Shown here piece by piece: positions 51,469 through 60,905 of a stretch of 64,000 bases of DNA. Source of the stretch: Bacteroides sp. Marseille-P3684 (lineage in GTDB: Bacteria > Bacteroidota > Bacteroidia > Bacteroidales > Bacteroidaceae); NCBI RefSeq assembly GCF_900291465.1, contig NZ_LT985808.1, forward strand, positions 3,048,539-3,112,538, given 5' to 3'. The translations under genes and the position numbers were made by a program. Every line of letters starts with the position of its first letter. Position 1 is the first letter of the stretch. The notes under the pieces were generated by a model. That model was given only the letters and a program-made list of their open reading frames with translations. It was not told the origin of the DNA and did not search any database.

Positions 51469-51674
51469 ATCTTCTTTTTGTCTTTGTATGGTTAAATAGG
51501 GCACAAACATACGTAAAAGTTTCACTTTCTTGCAAGTCTGACTTTGAAAACCTCCCCGTTCTATACTGAATTTAACGAAGTTCACGTCCTCTTCCCGAGA
51601 TTCTTCGCAAAAAAATGCGTCCGATATTTGTACTTTCCCCCAAAAGCACTACCTTTGCAACCGCAAATAAGGCT

Positions 51675-51748
<74 letters not shown>

Positions 51749-51924
51749 CAGGGAAAGGAAGTCATTCACATCGAACGGCTTCCTTTTTTCATGCCCGGAA
51801 GCGATGGGTTGCGAGGCTCGGCATGGGAGCCCTTCCTCAAGTTTTATAATGAATAATACCGCCCAAACAAAAAAAATAGGAACTAAGTTTTTACGCCTAA
51901 TTCCTATAATCTGCTTATTATCAG

Positions 51925-52011
51925 CGGAAAGACAGGGATTCGAACCCTGGGAACAGTTGCCCGTTCACCGCATTTCGAGTGCGGCCCGATCGACCACTCC
52001 GGCATCTTTCC
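51925..52011 (-). tRNA. tRNA-Ser (CGA)
   Basis: An 87-base class II tRNA, starting GGAAAGATGCCGGAG. Anticodon stem CCGCA/TGCGG with loop CTCGAAA gives CGA. The long variable arm and GGTTCGAATCC T arm are typical of serine tRNAs. Discriminator G. Confidence 0.93.
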
Positions 52012-52183
52012 TTCGAAAGCGCTGCAAAGGTAAAGGTTCGTTGGCAGAGCTCCAAATATTCAGGGACTCTTTTTCATCTTTTTCAACTTTAAATCTACGT
52101 GCGGACTACCTAAATGTTGCTATTTTATGTTCTACAGCATAAAATTAGGGCTGTTTGTGACGCACATACGGAATTTACAGCTT

Positions 52184-52191
52184 ATCTTTGC
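52184..52191 (+). promoter_or_regulatory. -7 box of pflB
   Basis: TATCTTTG matches TAnnTTTG, giving a leader of about 75 bases before the ATG at 52271. TTTG at 52155-52158 is a possible -33 element, a few bases farther than usual. Confidence 0.55.
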
Positions 52192-52270
52192 GGCTCAAAA
52201 TTTTGGAGGAGGATACGTACCTCCGTTTATGCACTATTATTAATTCAACTTTCACAAGATTATCGGATTT

Positions 52271-54499
52271 ATGGAATTGAACAGAAACTTCAAAGACGGA
52301 CTCTGGACGCAAGAGATCAACGTGACTGATTTCGTAAGCAGAAACATTACCCCTTACGAAGGCGACGCATCCTTCCTGCAAGGCCCCACCGAACGAACCC
52401 GGAAAGTCTGGGAGTGCTGCCTCAAGGCACTCGAAGAGGAACGGAACAACGGGGGAGTACGCTCGCTCGATCCGAACACGGTGTCAACCATCACGTCACA
52501 CAAGGCTGGATACATCGACCGGGAGAACGAACTCATCGTGGGACTGCAGACCGACGAACTGCTCCGGCGTGCCATCAAGCCTTTCGGCGGTATCAAGGTG
52601 GTCGAGAAGGCTTGCCGTGAAAATGGAGTGGAAGTAGACCCGAAGGTGAAAGACATCTTCACACACTATCGCAAGACACACAACGATGGGGTATTTGACG
52701 TATATACGGAGGAGATTCGTTCCTTCCGCTCCCTGGGATTCCTCACCGGACTGCCCGACAACTATGCACGCGGACGGGTCATCGGCGACTACCGACGACT
52801 GGCGCTCTACGGACTGGACAACCTGATTGCTGCCAAACAGGAGGACCTGCGCGACCTCACCGGTCCCATGACCGAGGAACGCATCCGCCTGCGCGAAGAG
52901 GTTGCCGAACAAATCAAGGCGCTCAAGGACATGAAGGTCATGGGCGAATACTACGGACTGGACCTGAGCCGCCCCGCACACAACGCACAGGAAGCAGTGC
53001 AATGGGTCTACATGGCTTACCTGGCTGCCGTCAAGGAACAGGACGGGGCCGCCATGTCGCTGGGCAACACATCCTCCTTCCTCGACATCTACATCGAGTA
53101 TGACCTGGCGCACGGACTCATCGACGAGACCTTCGCACAGGAGCTCATCGACCAGTTCATCATCAAGCTGCGCATGGTGCGCCACCTGCGCATGCAGAGC
53201 TACAACGACATCTTCGCCGGAGACCCGACCTGGGTGACCGAAGCCATCGGCGGACGCTTCAACGACGGACGGACGAAGGTGACGAAGACTTCCTTCCGCT
53301 TCCTCCAGACGCTCTACAACCTCGGCCCGTCGCCTGAACCGAACATGACCGTGCTCTGGAGCCCGCAGCTGCCCGAGGGATTCAAGGACTTCTGCGCACA
53401 GGTGTCGGTCGACACCTCGTCCATCCAGTACGAGAACGACGAGCTGATGCGTGAAGTGCGTCACTCGGACGACTACGGCATCGCCTGCTGCGTGTCGTAC
53501 CAGGACATCGGACGGCACATCCAGTTCTTCGGCGCGCGATGCAACCTGGCGAAAGCCCTCCTGCTCGCCATCAACGGCGGACGTTGCGAGAACACCGGCA
53601 CGCTGATGGTCAAGGACATTCCCGTGCTGACCGGCGACACGCTGAAGTTCGAGGAGGTCATGGCAAACTACAAGAAGGTGCTCAAGGAGATTGCACGCGT
53701 CTACAACGAGGCGATGAACATCATCCACTACATGCACGACAAATATTACTACGAGAAGGCACAGATGGCGTTCGTCGACACCAACCCGCGCATCAACCTG
53801 GCATACGGCGTGGCGGGCATGTCCATCGCCGTCGACTCGCTGTCAGCCATCAAGTATGCACGGGTGAAAGCCGTACGCAATGAAATCGGACTGACGGAGA
53901 GCTTCCAGATTGACGGCGAGTTCCCCTGCTTCGGCAACGACGACGACCGGGTGGACCACCTGGCTGTCGACCTGGTCTACTTCTTCGACGAGGAACTCAA
54001 GAAGCTGCCCGTCTACAAGAACGCACGCCCGACGCTCTCCATCCTCACCATCACCTCGAACGTGATGTATGGCAAGAAGACCGGTGCTACCCCCGACGGA
54101 CGCGCCAAGGGTGTCGCCTTCGCTCCGGGTGCGAACCCCATGCACGGACGGGACAAGAACGGTGCGTTGGCATCACTCAGCTCCGTGGCGAAACTCCGTT
54201 ACCGGGATGCGCAGGACGGCGTCAGCAACACATTCTCCATCGTACCGAAATCGCTCGGACCGACGCGCGAGGAACGCATCGAGAACCTCGTGACGATGAT
54301 TGACGGCTACTTCACCAAGGGCGCACACCACCTGAACGTGAACGTGCTCAACCGCGAGATGCTGGAGGACGCCATGGAGCATCCCGAGAAATACCCGCAA
54401 CTCACCATCCGCGTGTCGGGCTATGCCGTGAACTTCATCAAGCTGAGCCGCGAACATCAGCTGGAGGTCATCTCACGCAGCTTCCACCAGCGCATGTAA
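52271..54499 (+). CDS. pflB: Formate acetyltransferase (pyruvate formate-lyase)
   Basis: A 742-residue glycyl-radical enzyme. Active-site cysteines are Cys406-Cys407 in [11 protein letters not shown]. The radical glycine is Gly717 in RVSGYAVNF near the C-terminus. Other family segments are [20 protein letters not shown] and [20 protein letters not shown]. It splits pyruvate with CoA into acetyl-CoA and formate under anaerobic conditions. pflA follows 104 bases downstream after a terminator-like hairpin. Confidence 0.97.
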   Translation: MELNRNFKDGLWTQEINVTDFVSRNITPYEGDASFLQGPTERTRKVWECCLKALEEERNNGGVRSLDPNTVSTITSHKAGYIDRENELIVGLQTDELLRRAIKPFGGIKVVEKACRENGVEVDPKVKDIFTHYRKTHNDGVFDVYTEEIRSFRSLGFLTGLPDNYARGRVIGDYRRLALYGLDNLIAAKQEDLRDLTGPMTEERIRLREEVAEQIKALKDMKVMGEYYGLDLSRPAHNAQEAVQWVYMAYLAAVKEQDGAAMSLGNTSSFLDIYIEYDLAHGLIDETFAQELIDQFIIKLRMVRHLRMQSYNDIFAGDPTWVTEAIGGRFNDGRTKVTKTSFRFLQTLYNLGPSPEPNMTVLWSPQLPEGFKDFCAQVSVDTSSIQYENDELMREVRHSDDYGIACCVSYQDIGRHIQFFGARCNLAKALLLAINGGRCENTGTLMVKDIPVLTGDTLKFEEVMANYKKVLKEIARVYNEAMNIIHYMHDKYYYEKAQMAFVDTNPRINLAYGVAGMSIAVDSLSAIKYARVKAVRNEIGLTESFQIDGEFPCFGNDDDRVDHLAVDLVYFFDEELKKLPVYKNARPTLSILTITSNVMYGKKTGATPDGRAKGVAFAPGANPMHGRDKNGALASLSSVAKLRYRDAQDGVSNTFSIVPKSLGPTREERIENLVTMIDGYFTKGAHHLNVNVLNREMLEDAMEHPEKYPQLTIRVSGYAVNFIKLSREHQLEVISRSFHQRM

Positions 54500-54538
54500 T
54501 CGGCTGAGAACAGAAATCCGGACACACATAACCGCACA

Positions 54539-54590
54539 GGCACGGAGGAGTTCGACGGCAAAGTCGCCTCCGTGCCTCTGCATTTTTCAT
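54539..54590 (+). terminator. Terminator or attenuator between pflB and pflA
   Basis: GGCACGGAGG (54539-54548) pairs with CCTCCGTGCC (54567-54576) and is followed by TCTGCATTTTTC. Partial read-through would give less activase than lyase. Confidence 0.65.
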
Positions 54591-54603
54591 ACGCATGTAT
54601 CAA

Positions 54604-55353
54604 ATGGAAAACAACCAAACACAACCTGCACTCAACGTCCACTCCTACGAGAGCATGGGCACCTACGACGGACCGGGACTCCGCCTGGTCGTCTTCCTGC
54701 AGGGATGCAACTTCAAGTGCCTCTACTGCGCCAACCCGGACACCATCGACAGCCACGGGGGCAAATCGACGGAAGCGGAAGAAATCGTCCGCATGGCTGT
54801 CAGCCAGAAGGCGTTCTTCGGTCGGCGGGGAGGCATCACCTTCTCCGGCGGGGAACCGACGTTCCAGGCGAAGGCACTAATTCCGCTCTGCCGACGGCTG
54901 AAGGAGGAGGGCATACACATCTGTCTCGACAGCAACGGCGGACTGTGGAACGACGCCGTGGAGGAACTCCTCAGCCTGGTGGACCTCGTGCTGCTCGACG
55001 TGAAGGAGTTTGACAACAGCCGGCACCGCAACCTCACGGGACGCGGCAACGAGCAGACCCTGCGCACCGCCGCATGGCTCGAAGCGCACGCCAAACCCTT
55101 CTGGTTGCGCTATGTGCTCGTGCCGGGCTACAGCGACGCGGAGGGGGACATCCGACAGCTGGGAGAGCACTTCCGCGACTACCGGATGCTGCAAAAAGTG
55201 GAAATCCTCCCCTACCACACCCTGGGCGTGCACAAGTATGAGGCCCTGGGACAGGAATACCGGCTGAAGGGCGTCCGTGAAAACACAACGGAACAGCTCG
55301 AACGGGCGGAAAGGCTCTTCAGGGAATACTTCGACTGCGTGCAGGTGAACTGA
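54604..55353 (+). CDS. pflA: Pyruvate formate-lyase activating enzyme
   Basis: A 249-residue radical SAM enzyme. The 4Fe-4S motif CxxxCxxC is in GCNFKCLYCANP; AdoMet contacts follow in GGITFSGGEPTFQA and LDVKEFDN. It makes the glycyl radical on PflB. The family start is near VHSYESMGTYDGPG. ATG 54604 was taken; 54595 is possible. Confidence 0.95.
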   Translation: MENNQTQPALNVHSYESMGTYDGPGLRLVVFLQGCNFKCLYCANPDTIDSHGGKSTEAEEIVRMAVSQKAFFGRRGGITFSGGEPTFQAKALIPLCRRLKEEGIHICLDSNGGLWNDAVEELLSLVDLVLLDVKEFDNSRHRNLTGRGNEQTLRTAAWLEAHAKPFWLRYVLVPGYSDAEGDIRQLGEHFRDYRMLQKVEILPYHTLGVHKYEALGQEYRLKGVRENTTEQLERAERLFREYFDCVQVN

Positions 55354-55368
55354 CGCCGCCTCATCCCC

Positions 55369-55863
55369 TCACAATATCTCCCGCGCAATCCAGGCACACG
55401 CCTCGGCGTCGGCAAGGGCATGATGGTGCTGCGTCAGGTCGAAACCGCAACGGGCGGCGACCGTCTGCAACTGGTGGTTGGGCAGACTCTTGCCGAACAC
55501 GCGGCGGGAGGCACGGCAGGTGCAGTGGAACGTGTAGCCGGGATATGTCATGCCGTAGTGGCGGAATGCCGCACGCAGGCAGCCCTCGTCAAACGGACTG
55601 TTGTGCGCCACCAGCGGAAGTCCCTCGATGTGGGGCGCAAGCTCCGCCCAGACGACGGGAAACGCAGGCGCCCCGGCGGTGTCCGCCCAACGGATGCCGT
55701 GGACGCGGATGTTCCAGTACTCGTAGGTGTCCGGGTAGGGACGGATGAGGCGGTAGAGCTTCTCGGTGACGATGCCGCCGCGCACCACCACGATGCCCAC
55801 GCTGCAGACGCTCGTCGGCTCGCGGTTTGCCGTCTCGAAGTCGATGGCTGCAAAGTCCTTCAT
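55369..55863 (-). CDS. DEDDh 3'-5' exonuclease (DnaQ-like)
   Basis: A 164-residue exonuclease domain. ExoI is AAIDFETANREPTSVCSVGI (DxE), ExoII LVAHNSPFDEGCLRAAF and ExoIII HHALADAEACAWIA (HxxxxD). It resembles the epsilon-like exonucleases found singly in Bacteroidetes. The start overlaps the WYL gene stop by 4 bases, so they are coupled. Confidence 0.88.
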   Translation of the reverse strand: MKDFAAIDFETANREPTSVCSVGIVVVRGGIVTEKLYRLIRPYPDTYEYWNIRVHGIRWADTAGAPAFPVVWAELAPHIEGLPLVAHNSPFDEGCLRAAFRHYGMTYPGYTFHCTCRASRRVFGKSLPNHQLQTVAARCGFDLTQHHHALADAEACAWIAREIL

Positions 55864-56783
55864 CGCGCGCCTCCTTCCCCATCGGCATAGTGTGCCAGCA
55901 TCGCCTGTACCTTCTCGCGCATCGCCGCGCGCAGCCAGTCGGGAGACAGGACTTCCACCTCGTCGCCGTGGGAGAGCAGCTCCTGCACGAAGTCATACGT
56001 CGGGCGTAGCAGGTAGCTGAACACCGCATAGCCTTCGCCCCGCTCCACCTCGACCTGGGTGTCGTGCAACGGGAGGGCACGCAGATACTTGCACTTCGTG
56101 CCGTACACCTTCAGGCGCACCGACTCCACATCATACTCCTCGTCGACAATGATACCGAAGCTGAAGCGGAAGAACTCCTCCGGGGCGAACGACTTCGGGT
56201 AGTCAAACGCGCGGCTCGTCGCCTCCAGGTCGTGAATGCGGTCGAGCGAGTAAATCATCACCTTGTCATAGTAGGGACTGCGTGCCACCAGGTACCACCG
56301 CTGGCGGAACACCTTCACGCAGTAAGGCTCCACCTCGAACGTGTTCGCCTCGTCGCGTCCGAAGCTCTGGTACGTCAGCTCCACCGTCACGCCGTCGCGC
56401 ATCGCCTCGATGAGCGGCGTCAGGAAGTGCTGCCCCGACGGAATCTGCTCGAAGAGGATGCGCCGCTTCAGGTGGTGGCTCTCGTTGATGAGGTTGTTCA
56501 CCGCAAAGGTGTTGAGCAGCCACGAACGCACGCCGCCCCGCTCCATGTCCTCCGCGTTCTCGATGAAATAGTAGTATCCCCCACCCTTGCTGCACCCGAT
56601 GTTGATGTCGAAGATTTCCTCGATTGCCTTGCGGTGGTTGTGGAAGGTGCGCAGGGGGATTTCCTCTCCCCCACTCATCTCGGTACGCACCCACCGTGCA
56701 TTGATTTCCTCAAAAGTAATCCGGCGCGCCCGATAAATCGTGTCCACGAGCCAGATGTAACGGTTAAACAAGTCTTTTGCCAT
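55860..56783 (-). CDS. WYL domain transcriptional regulator
   Basis: A 307-residue protein. An N-terminal winged helix (LVDTIYRARRITFEEINARW, LRTFHNHRKAIEEIFDINIG) precedes a WYL domain (VFRQRWYLVARSPYYDKVMI, YSLDRIHDLE) and a C-terminal extension (VLSPDWLRAAMREKVQAML). WYL regulators bind nucleotides or nucleic acids and often control defence or DNA-repair genes. It lies 40 bases downstream of the AAA ATPase and is coupled to the exonuclease. Confidence 0.9.
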   Translation of the reverse strand: MAKDLFNRYIWLVDTIYRARRITFEEINARWVRTEMSGGEEIPLRTFHNHRKAIEEIFDINIGCSKGGGYYYFIENAEDMERGGVRSWLLNTFAVNNLINESHHLKRRILFEQIPSGQHFLTPLIEAMRDGVTVELTYQSFGRDEANTFEVEPYCVKVFRQRWYLVARSPYYDKVMIYSLDRIHDLEATSRAFDYPKSFAPEEFFRFSFGIIVDEEYDVESVRLKVYGTKCKYLRALPLHDTQVEVERGEGYAVFSYLLRPTYDFVQELLSHGDEVEVLSPDWLRAAMREKVQAMLAHYADGEGGAR

Positions 56784-56823
56784 ATCGTTTTCTGTTTAAT
56801 TGTCCATTGTCAATTATCCATTG

Positions 56824-58524
56824 TCAATTGACGCCGAATCCGATTTTCCGCCGGCGGTCGGGAGCGGCAATCAGTTCGCTGTCGCAGTACTGCTTCAGCG
56901 TGTCGAGCGAAACGTGCTCCTTGCCGCTCAGGATTTTCTCGACCGTGTGCTTGCGGGCGATGTTCTCGATTTGTCCGCCCGTGAAGTCGTAGCACGCAGC
57001 CAGCTCGCCCGCCTCGTCCGCCGTCAGGTCGGGCAACAACGTCCGCCAGATGGCCTTCTTGGCACGGAGCGACGGACGGGCGAACTCCACCTTGTAGAGG
57101 AAGCGACGCTCGAACGCCTTGTCGAGGTTCTGCGTCAGGTTCGTCGTGGCGATGAGGATGCCGTCGAGCGACTCCATCTCCTGGAGGATGATGTTCTGGA
57201 TGGTATTCTCCATCTTGTCGACGGCACGCTCGGCTCCCTCCTGACGCTTGCCGATGAGGGCGTCCGCCTCGTTGAAGAGCAGGATGGGCGTGACCTCGGA
57301 GTCCCGGACCAGGGCGCGGTAACGGTCGAAGAGCGCCTTGACGTTCTTCTCGCTCTCGCCCACCCAGCAGCTCTTCATCTCGGCGAAGTTCACCGCCATG
57401 ATGTCGCGCCCCGTGAGGCGTGCCAGCTGATAGGCGGTCTCGGTCTTGCCCGTGCCCGGCGCCCCGTAGAAGAGGCAGGCGAAACCCTGACGCATCCCGT
57501 CGGCTGCCAGCCGTTGGCGTATCTCGTCGAAGCGCTCGCGGCTCAGCAACGACGTCAGCTGGGAGATTTGCCGCTCCTCCTGCTCGCCGTAGTAGAGCTG
57601 CCTGGGAACGATGTCGGTGCAGCGCAGCAGGTCTTTACCGGACGCCGCCTGCTGGCTGGAGATGCCCACCTCGCCCAGCAGGTCGTTGATGGTGCCGGCG
57701 GTGAGCTTGAAGTTGCTGCGGTCGGCGAAACCGTCGTTGTTGACATACTCCACCAGCTTGCGCCTTATCAGGTCGTTGTGTCCACGCTCCAGCGAACGCT
57801 CCTGCATGCGGAAGATGGACTTGCCGCCGTACAGACTCTCGTAGTCGCGCGAACAGATGATGTCGTCGTTGCGGTTGACCAGCTCGTGGCAGAAGAGGAG
57901 CAGCAGCACCCAGTCCCACTCCCGGAGTCCGTAGGAGTCCATCCGACGGACGAAGTGCAGCTGCGGGTTGGCGTCGAACAGGCGGTGCACCTCCTCGACG
58001 AATGCCTCGTAGGTCAGCTCGTTGTCCGAACGTTGTTCGAAGAGGTCGTCCAGCTCGTCGAACAAGGCGTCGCACGTCAGGTTGCCCAGCGGCTTCGGCT
58101 CGTAGCAACGGTTCTCCTTGAGCGCCTCGACGACGTACATCGGGACACGGTAGGACTTCGCCCGCCGTTCGCGGCAGCAAATCACCAGCTTGCGTCGCTC
58201 CAGCTCATCGACGTCGCTCATGTAGCGGATGATGCGCACGGTGCGGCAACAGAAGTGGCGGGCGAAGTCGCTCAGGCGGATGTTGTTGTCGTCGCTGTTG
58301 TCGACAAAGATAGCAAAGAGTACCGCCTGAATGGGTGTCAGGTGCATCTTTTTACCGACGTAACGGATGTAACGCGCCGCGTCGGTGAAGAACTGTTCTT
58401 TCAGGCCGGAGCCTTCCGAGAGTTCCACAATCTGTTCGATGGCGTTCAGGAGGTTCAGCCTCTTGGGTTCCGCGATTCCCGGTTTCTGTTCCGGGGTGTC
58501 TTGTCTTTTGATGCTTGGTCTCAT
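56824..58524 (-). CDS. AAA family ATPase with Asn-Glu Walker B
   Basis: A 566-residue protein. Residues 1-310 are a helical N-terminal domain without a family I recognise (LSDFARHFCCRTVRIIRYMS, DWVLLLLFCHELVNRNDDII). Residues 310-566 are a classic AAA module with Walker A FYGAPGTGKTETAYQLARL near 350, Walker B ILLFNEADAL near 415, sensor ILIATTNLTQNLD and arginine finger FERRFLYKVEF. Walker B has Asn in place of the usual Asp, which may be normal for this subgroup. The start at 58524 follows the leader; in-frame codons upstream lie in repeat DNA. Probably remodels protein or nucleic-acid partners. Confidence 0.85.
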   Translation of the reverse strand: MRPSIKRQDTPEQKPGIAEPKRLNLLNAIEQIVELSEGSGLKEQFFTDAARYIRYVGKKMHLTPIQAVLFAIFVDNSDDNNIRLSDFARHFCCRTVRIIRYMSDVDELERRKLVICCRERRAKSYRVPMYVVEALKENRCYEPKPLGNLTCDALFDELDDLFEQRSDNELTYEAFVEEVHRLFDANPQLHFVRRMDSYGLREWDWVLLLLFCHELVNRNDDIICSRDYESLYGGKSIFRMQERSLERGHNDLIRRKLVEYVNNDGFADRSNFKLTAGTINDLLGEVGISSQQAASGKDLLRCTDIVPRQLYYGEQEERQISQLTSLLSRERFDEIRQRLAADGMRQGFACLFYGAPGTGKTETAYQLARLTGRDIMAVNFAEMKSCWVGESEKNVKALFDRYRALVRDSEVTPILLFNEADALIGKRQEGAERAVDKMENTIQNIILQEMESLDGILIATTNLTQNLDKAFERRFLYKVEFARPSLRAKKAIWRTLLPDLTADEAGELAACYDFTGGQIENIARKHTVEKILSGKEHVSLDTLKQYCDSELIAAPDRRRKIGFGVN

Positions 58525-58668
58525 CTTCGTAACGTTTTTTGTTTCTTTTCTCTGAATCACGATGCAAAGATGAGGCACATCTATGCCAAATCGTGGCAGT
58601 GGATGAAAGAAAATAAGATAAAATGAAAAGAAAAGCATCCCGCATCGCCCGGCAATGCCTTCTTTGAA

Positions 58669-58809
58669 TGTAGGGGCGACCGGTCGGGTCGCCCGGTCCA
58701 ATGACATGTCCAACAGGCGTTCAAACATGTGTCGTCCGGCAATTATATTACGTATTGGTGTGGGGAACAATCCGGATTGGACCGGGCGAGCAGACCGCTC
58801 GCCCCTACA
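58669..58809. repeat. 34-bp inverted pair of REP-like hairpins
   Basis: Block 58669-58702 and the reverse complement of 58776-58809 share TGTAGGGGCGA and CGCCCGGTCCAAT at their ends. Each block can itself fold by GGGGCGA/TCGCCC-type pairing. This TGTAGGGGCGA type of sequence is, as I recall, common as intergenic repeats in many bacteria. Confidence 0.7.
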
Positions 58810-58875
58810 TTTTCGGGATTGATTGGACCAAACGGTCAACAGGCGTTTAAGAACATTCAAACATGTGTCGTCCGC

Positions 58876-59162
58876 AGAACTTTTTGGCCCCGGATACGGT
58901 GTATCCTGTTTCCCGCAAAACATTTTGGTCGCGGATACGGCGTTTCTTTAACCTTTCGAAATGTTTTGATACTGGATACAACATATCCTTAACCTTTCGA
59001 AACGTTTTGATGCTGGACACGACATATCATTAACCTTTCGAAACATTTTGAGACCGAATACGGCATTTCCTGCTTCACGCAAAACGTTTTGGTCCTGGAT
59101 ACGACGTTTCCTGCCTCCCGCAAAACGTTTTGGTCCTGGATACGGCGTTGCCAGGGCCTCGC
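58876..59162. repeat. Seven tandem 41-bp units
   Basis: Units begin at 58876, 58917, 58958, 58999, 59040, 59081 and 59122, all exactly 41 bp. Each starts with a near-palindrome (A/G)AAACGTTTT followed by TGG and a GGATACGACGTTTCC-type dyad. The outer units diverge most. 41 is not a multiple of 3, so it is not coding. Confidence 0.85.
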
Positions 59163-59240
59163 AGCAGGGCTGGAAGGCGGAGGAACGCGATTCCGGGGGC
59201 GCGCAGGCGACTTCCGCTGAAAAAAAACCGACTGACCGCC

Positions 59241-60017
59241 TCAACGCCCGGGGAAGAAGCCGGGGAAGGCGTACAGGAACTCGCTGTAGTGCTGCATCAT
59301 CGCATTGTACATCCCCTCGTGGGTGTCGCCGTGGTAGCTGGGGTGCCAACTGTTGACGACCAGCTTGCGGACGGACGGGGAGTACCATATCCAGTCGCTC
59401 ATCCGGCACAGGTCGGGCAGGTAGTGCGCCTGCACGAAATCCTTTATCAGGTCACTGCCGCCGCAGCACAGCAGGATGTCGGCGTCGTAGAGGCGTATCT
59501 GACGCTCCAGCAGGTCGGCGTAGCGGGTGAGGAAGCCTTGCAGGGCGCTGTTCGTCAGCTGACTGCCGCCGGGCTGCTTCTTGCAGTTGACGCGTGCGAC
59601 GGGTGCCTCGTCGTAAAACGGACGGAAGGTGTCCGGGCGGTCGGCTTCGTCAAACGGACGGGTGTTGCCGTGGCGGTCCACCGTCAGCAGTCCGTAGACC
59701 CAGCGCATGAGGTTCTTGTAGAAGGGCGCGGAGACGGTCGCGTCGGCGGGTCCGGAGAAGTTTCGCCTGCCGGTCTCGCAACGGATGTCCCATGCCTCGG
59801 TGTCATTGAGGTCCTTCGTCAGGATGAGTACCCGACGGGGAGCCTGTTCCCAGCGTCGGCATTCGTCACCCGGACGCCGGGTCCAATATCCGTCGGCATA
59901 AGAGAAAAGCCCCCGATAGAGGAGTCCGTCGGGGGCAATCTCTTCGCCGTCGCCGCACTGACGGGAACGTGTCTTCCATTCCTCGAACAGGCGGTCTTCA
60001 AGCGCAGTGTAGTTCAT
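59241..60017 (-). CDS. Uncharacterised protein, possibly uracil-DNA-glycosylase-like
   Basis: A 258-residue soluble protein. Segments such as RVLILTKDLNDTEAWDIRCE, RVNCKKQPGGSQLTNS, ADILLCCGGSDLI and VNSWHPSYHGDTHEGMYNA recall the loop layout of UDG-like folds (HPS near the end), but I cannot place it firmly. The start ATG at 60017 was taken because it lies just after the upstream gene's stop at 60025. It is the last gene of the leftward run before the repeat region. Confidence 0.6.
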   Translation of the reverse strand: MNYTALEDRLFEEWKTRSRQCGDGEEIAPDGLLYRGLFSYADGYWTRRPGDECRRWEQAPRRVLILTKDLNDTEAWDIRCETGRRNFSGPADATVSAPFYKNLMRWVYGLLTVDRHGNTRPFDEADRPDTFRPFYDEAPVARVNCKKQPGGSQLTNSALQGFLTRYADLLERQIRLYDADILLCCGGSDLIKDFVQAHYLPDLCRMSDWIWYSPSVRKLVVNSWHPSYHGDTHEGMYNAMMQHYSEFLYAFPGFFPGR

Positions 60018-60024
60018 CGGAGGG

Positions 60025-60246
60025 TCAGTCCAATTTTCTGAATTCAAAATCGTTCACGGAGCAGCCCGCCTTCTTGTAGTCGAAGTTATAGAGCCGCATA
60101 TAGGCTTCCTGCACTTCCTTCGCTCCGTTGTTGAAGGGCGACGAGGTATGGGTCTGCGTGGTGACGGTCACCACCATTTCGGGGGTGAGCACGGTCCCGT
60201 TGACGCGCTTGATGCGCTTGGGGATTACTTGAAATACTCTTGACAT
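60025..60246 (-). CDS. Small conserved hypothetical protein
   Basis: A 73-residue protein (MSRVFQVIPKRIKRVNGTVL). A basic N-terminus is followed by MVVTVTTQTHTSSPFNNGAK and a C-terminal AYMRLYNFDYKKAGC. No family recognised. It sits between the unknown gene at 59241 (8 bases) and DUF4112 (62 bases), on the same strand. Confidence 0.6.
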   Translation of the reverse strand: MSRVFQVIPKRIKRVNGTVLTPEMVVTVTTQTHTSSPFNNGAKEVQEAYMRLYNFDYKKAGCSVNDFEFRKLD

Positions 60247-60308
60247 GATGTTTTTATTGTTTTATAAGGTTTATATATGGGGTTTCTGTCTGCGCGTGGG
60301 TGCGTCCG

Positions 60309-60905
60309 TCAGCTGAACAAGCTGCTGAAGAAGTGGAAGGTCCAGGCGGTCGCCGCGATGGCAATGGATATCAACCAATAGATGAGGATGCAGCACACGA
60401 CGATGCCCACCCCCATCCAGAAGGCTTTCCGATTGACCTCCCGGATAATCTCGCGGTCGTCCTCCACGAAGCCGACAATCAAGCGGAAGTTCTGCAGGTA
60501 GGCGCGGTTGAAGAAATCGAGGATGTTGCCGACCCAGAACGGTATCAGACCGATTGCCATGTCGCGCAGGACGTTGAAGATGACCGCCAGCGTCAGGGGC
60601 AGCGAACGTACCTTGACGGCAGCCACGTAGATGAACGGGAAGACCAGCAACGACGAGAGGGCATCGCCCAAGCCGGGAATCAACCCAATCAGCGGGTCGA
60701 GGAAGTACTTGTCCATCCAACGGGCGATGGTCTGTGTCATCTGATAGGAGGTCGACAGCTCGATGTCCATCCGCCGTTCCTCCTTGCGCCGGATGCGCTC
60801 CTGTTCTGCCTGCATGGCGCGTGCATCCTGCGCCTGTTCTTTCTCGTCGACGAGTCCCAGTTCCTGCTGGGCCTGCCGGCGGCGGTTGCTTTGCATTTCG
60901 CTCAT
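60309..60905 (-). CDS. DUF4112 membrane protein
   Basis: A 198-residue protein. A charged coiled-coil-like N-terminus (QAEQERIRRKEERRMDIELS) precedes the DUF4112 core DPLIGLIPGLGDALSSLLVF and two more hydrophobic segments (LPLTLAVIFNVLRDMAIGLI, FWMGVGIVVCCILIYWLISI). Function unknown. Its ATG overlaps the stop of the 700-residue coiled-coil gene by 4 bases, so expression is coupled. Confidence 0.8.
   Translation of the reverse strand: MSEMQSNRRRQAQQELGLVDEKEQAQDARAMQAEQERIRRKEERRMDIELSTSYQMTQTIARWMDKYFLDPLIGLIPGLGDALSSLLVFPFIYVAAVKVRSLPLTLAVIFNVLRDMAIGLIPFWVGNILDFFNRAYLQNFRLIVGFVEDDREIIREVNRKAFWMGVGIVVCCILIYWLISIAIAATAWTFHFFSSLFS

Larger units (their letters stand above)
58525..59240. other. 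Repeat-filled intergenic region
   Basis: No gene is supported. It holds a 34-bp inverted REP-like pair (58669-58702, 58776-58809), a direct repeat containing AACAGGCGTT and CAAACATGTGTCGTCCG (58712-58739, 58838-58875), and seven 41-bp tandem units (58876-59162). Confidence 0.75.

Noticed and set aside
56800-58626. 608-codon plus-strand open frame
   Set aside because: Antisense to the AAA ATPase; repetitive Val, Leu and Glu-rich translation without motifs.
58876-59162. CRISPR array
   Set aside because: The 41-bp units are contiguous, with no unique spacers and no cas genes nearby.
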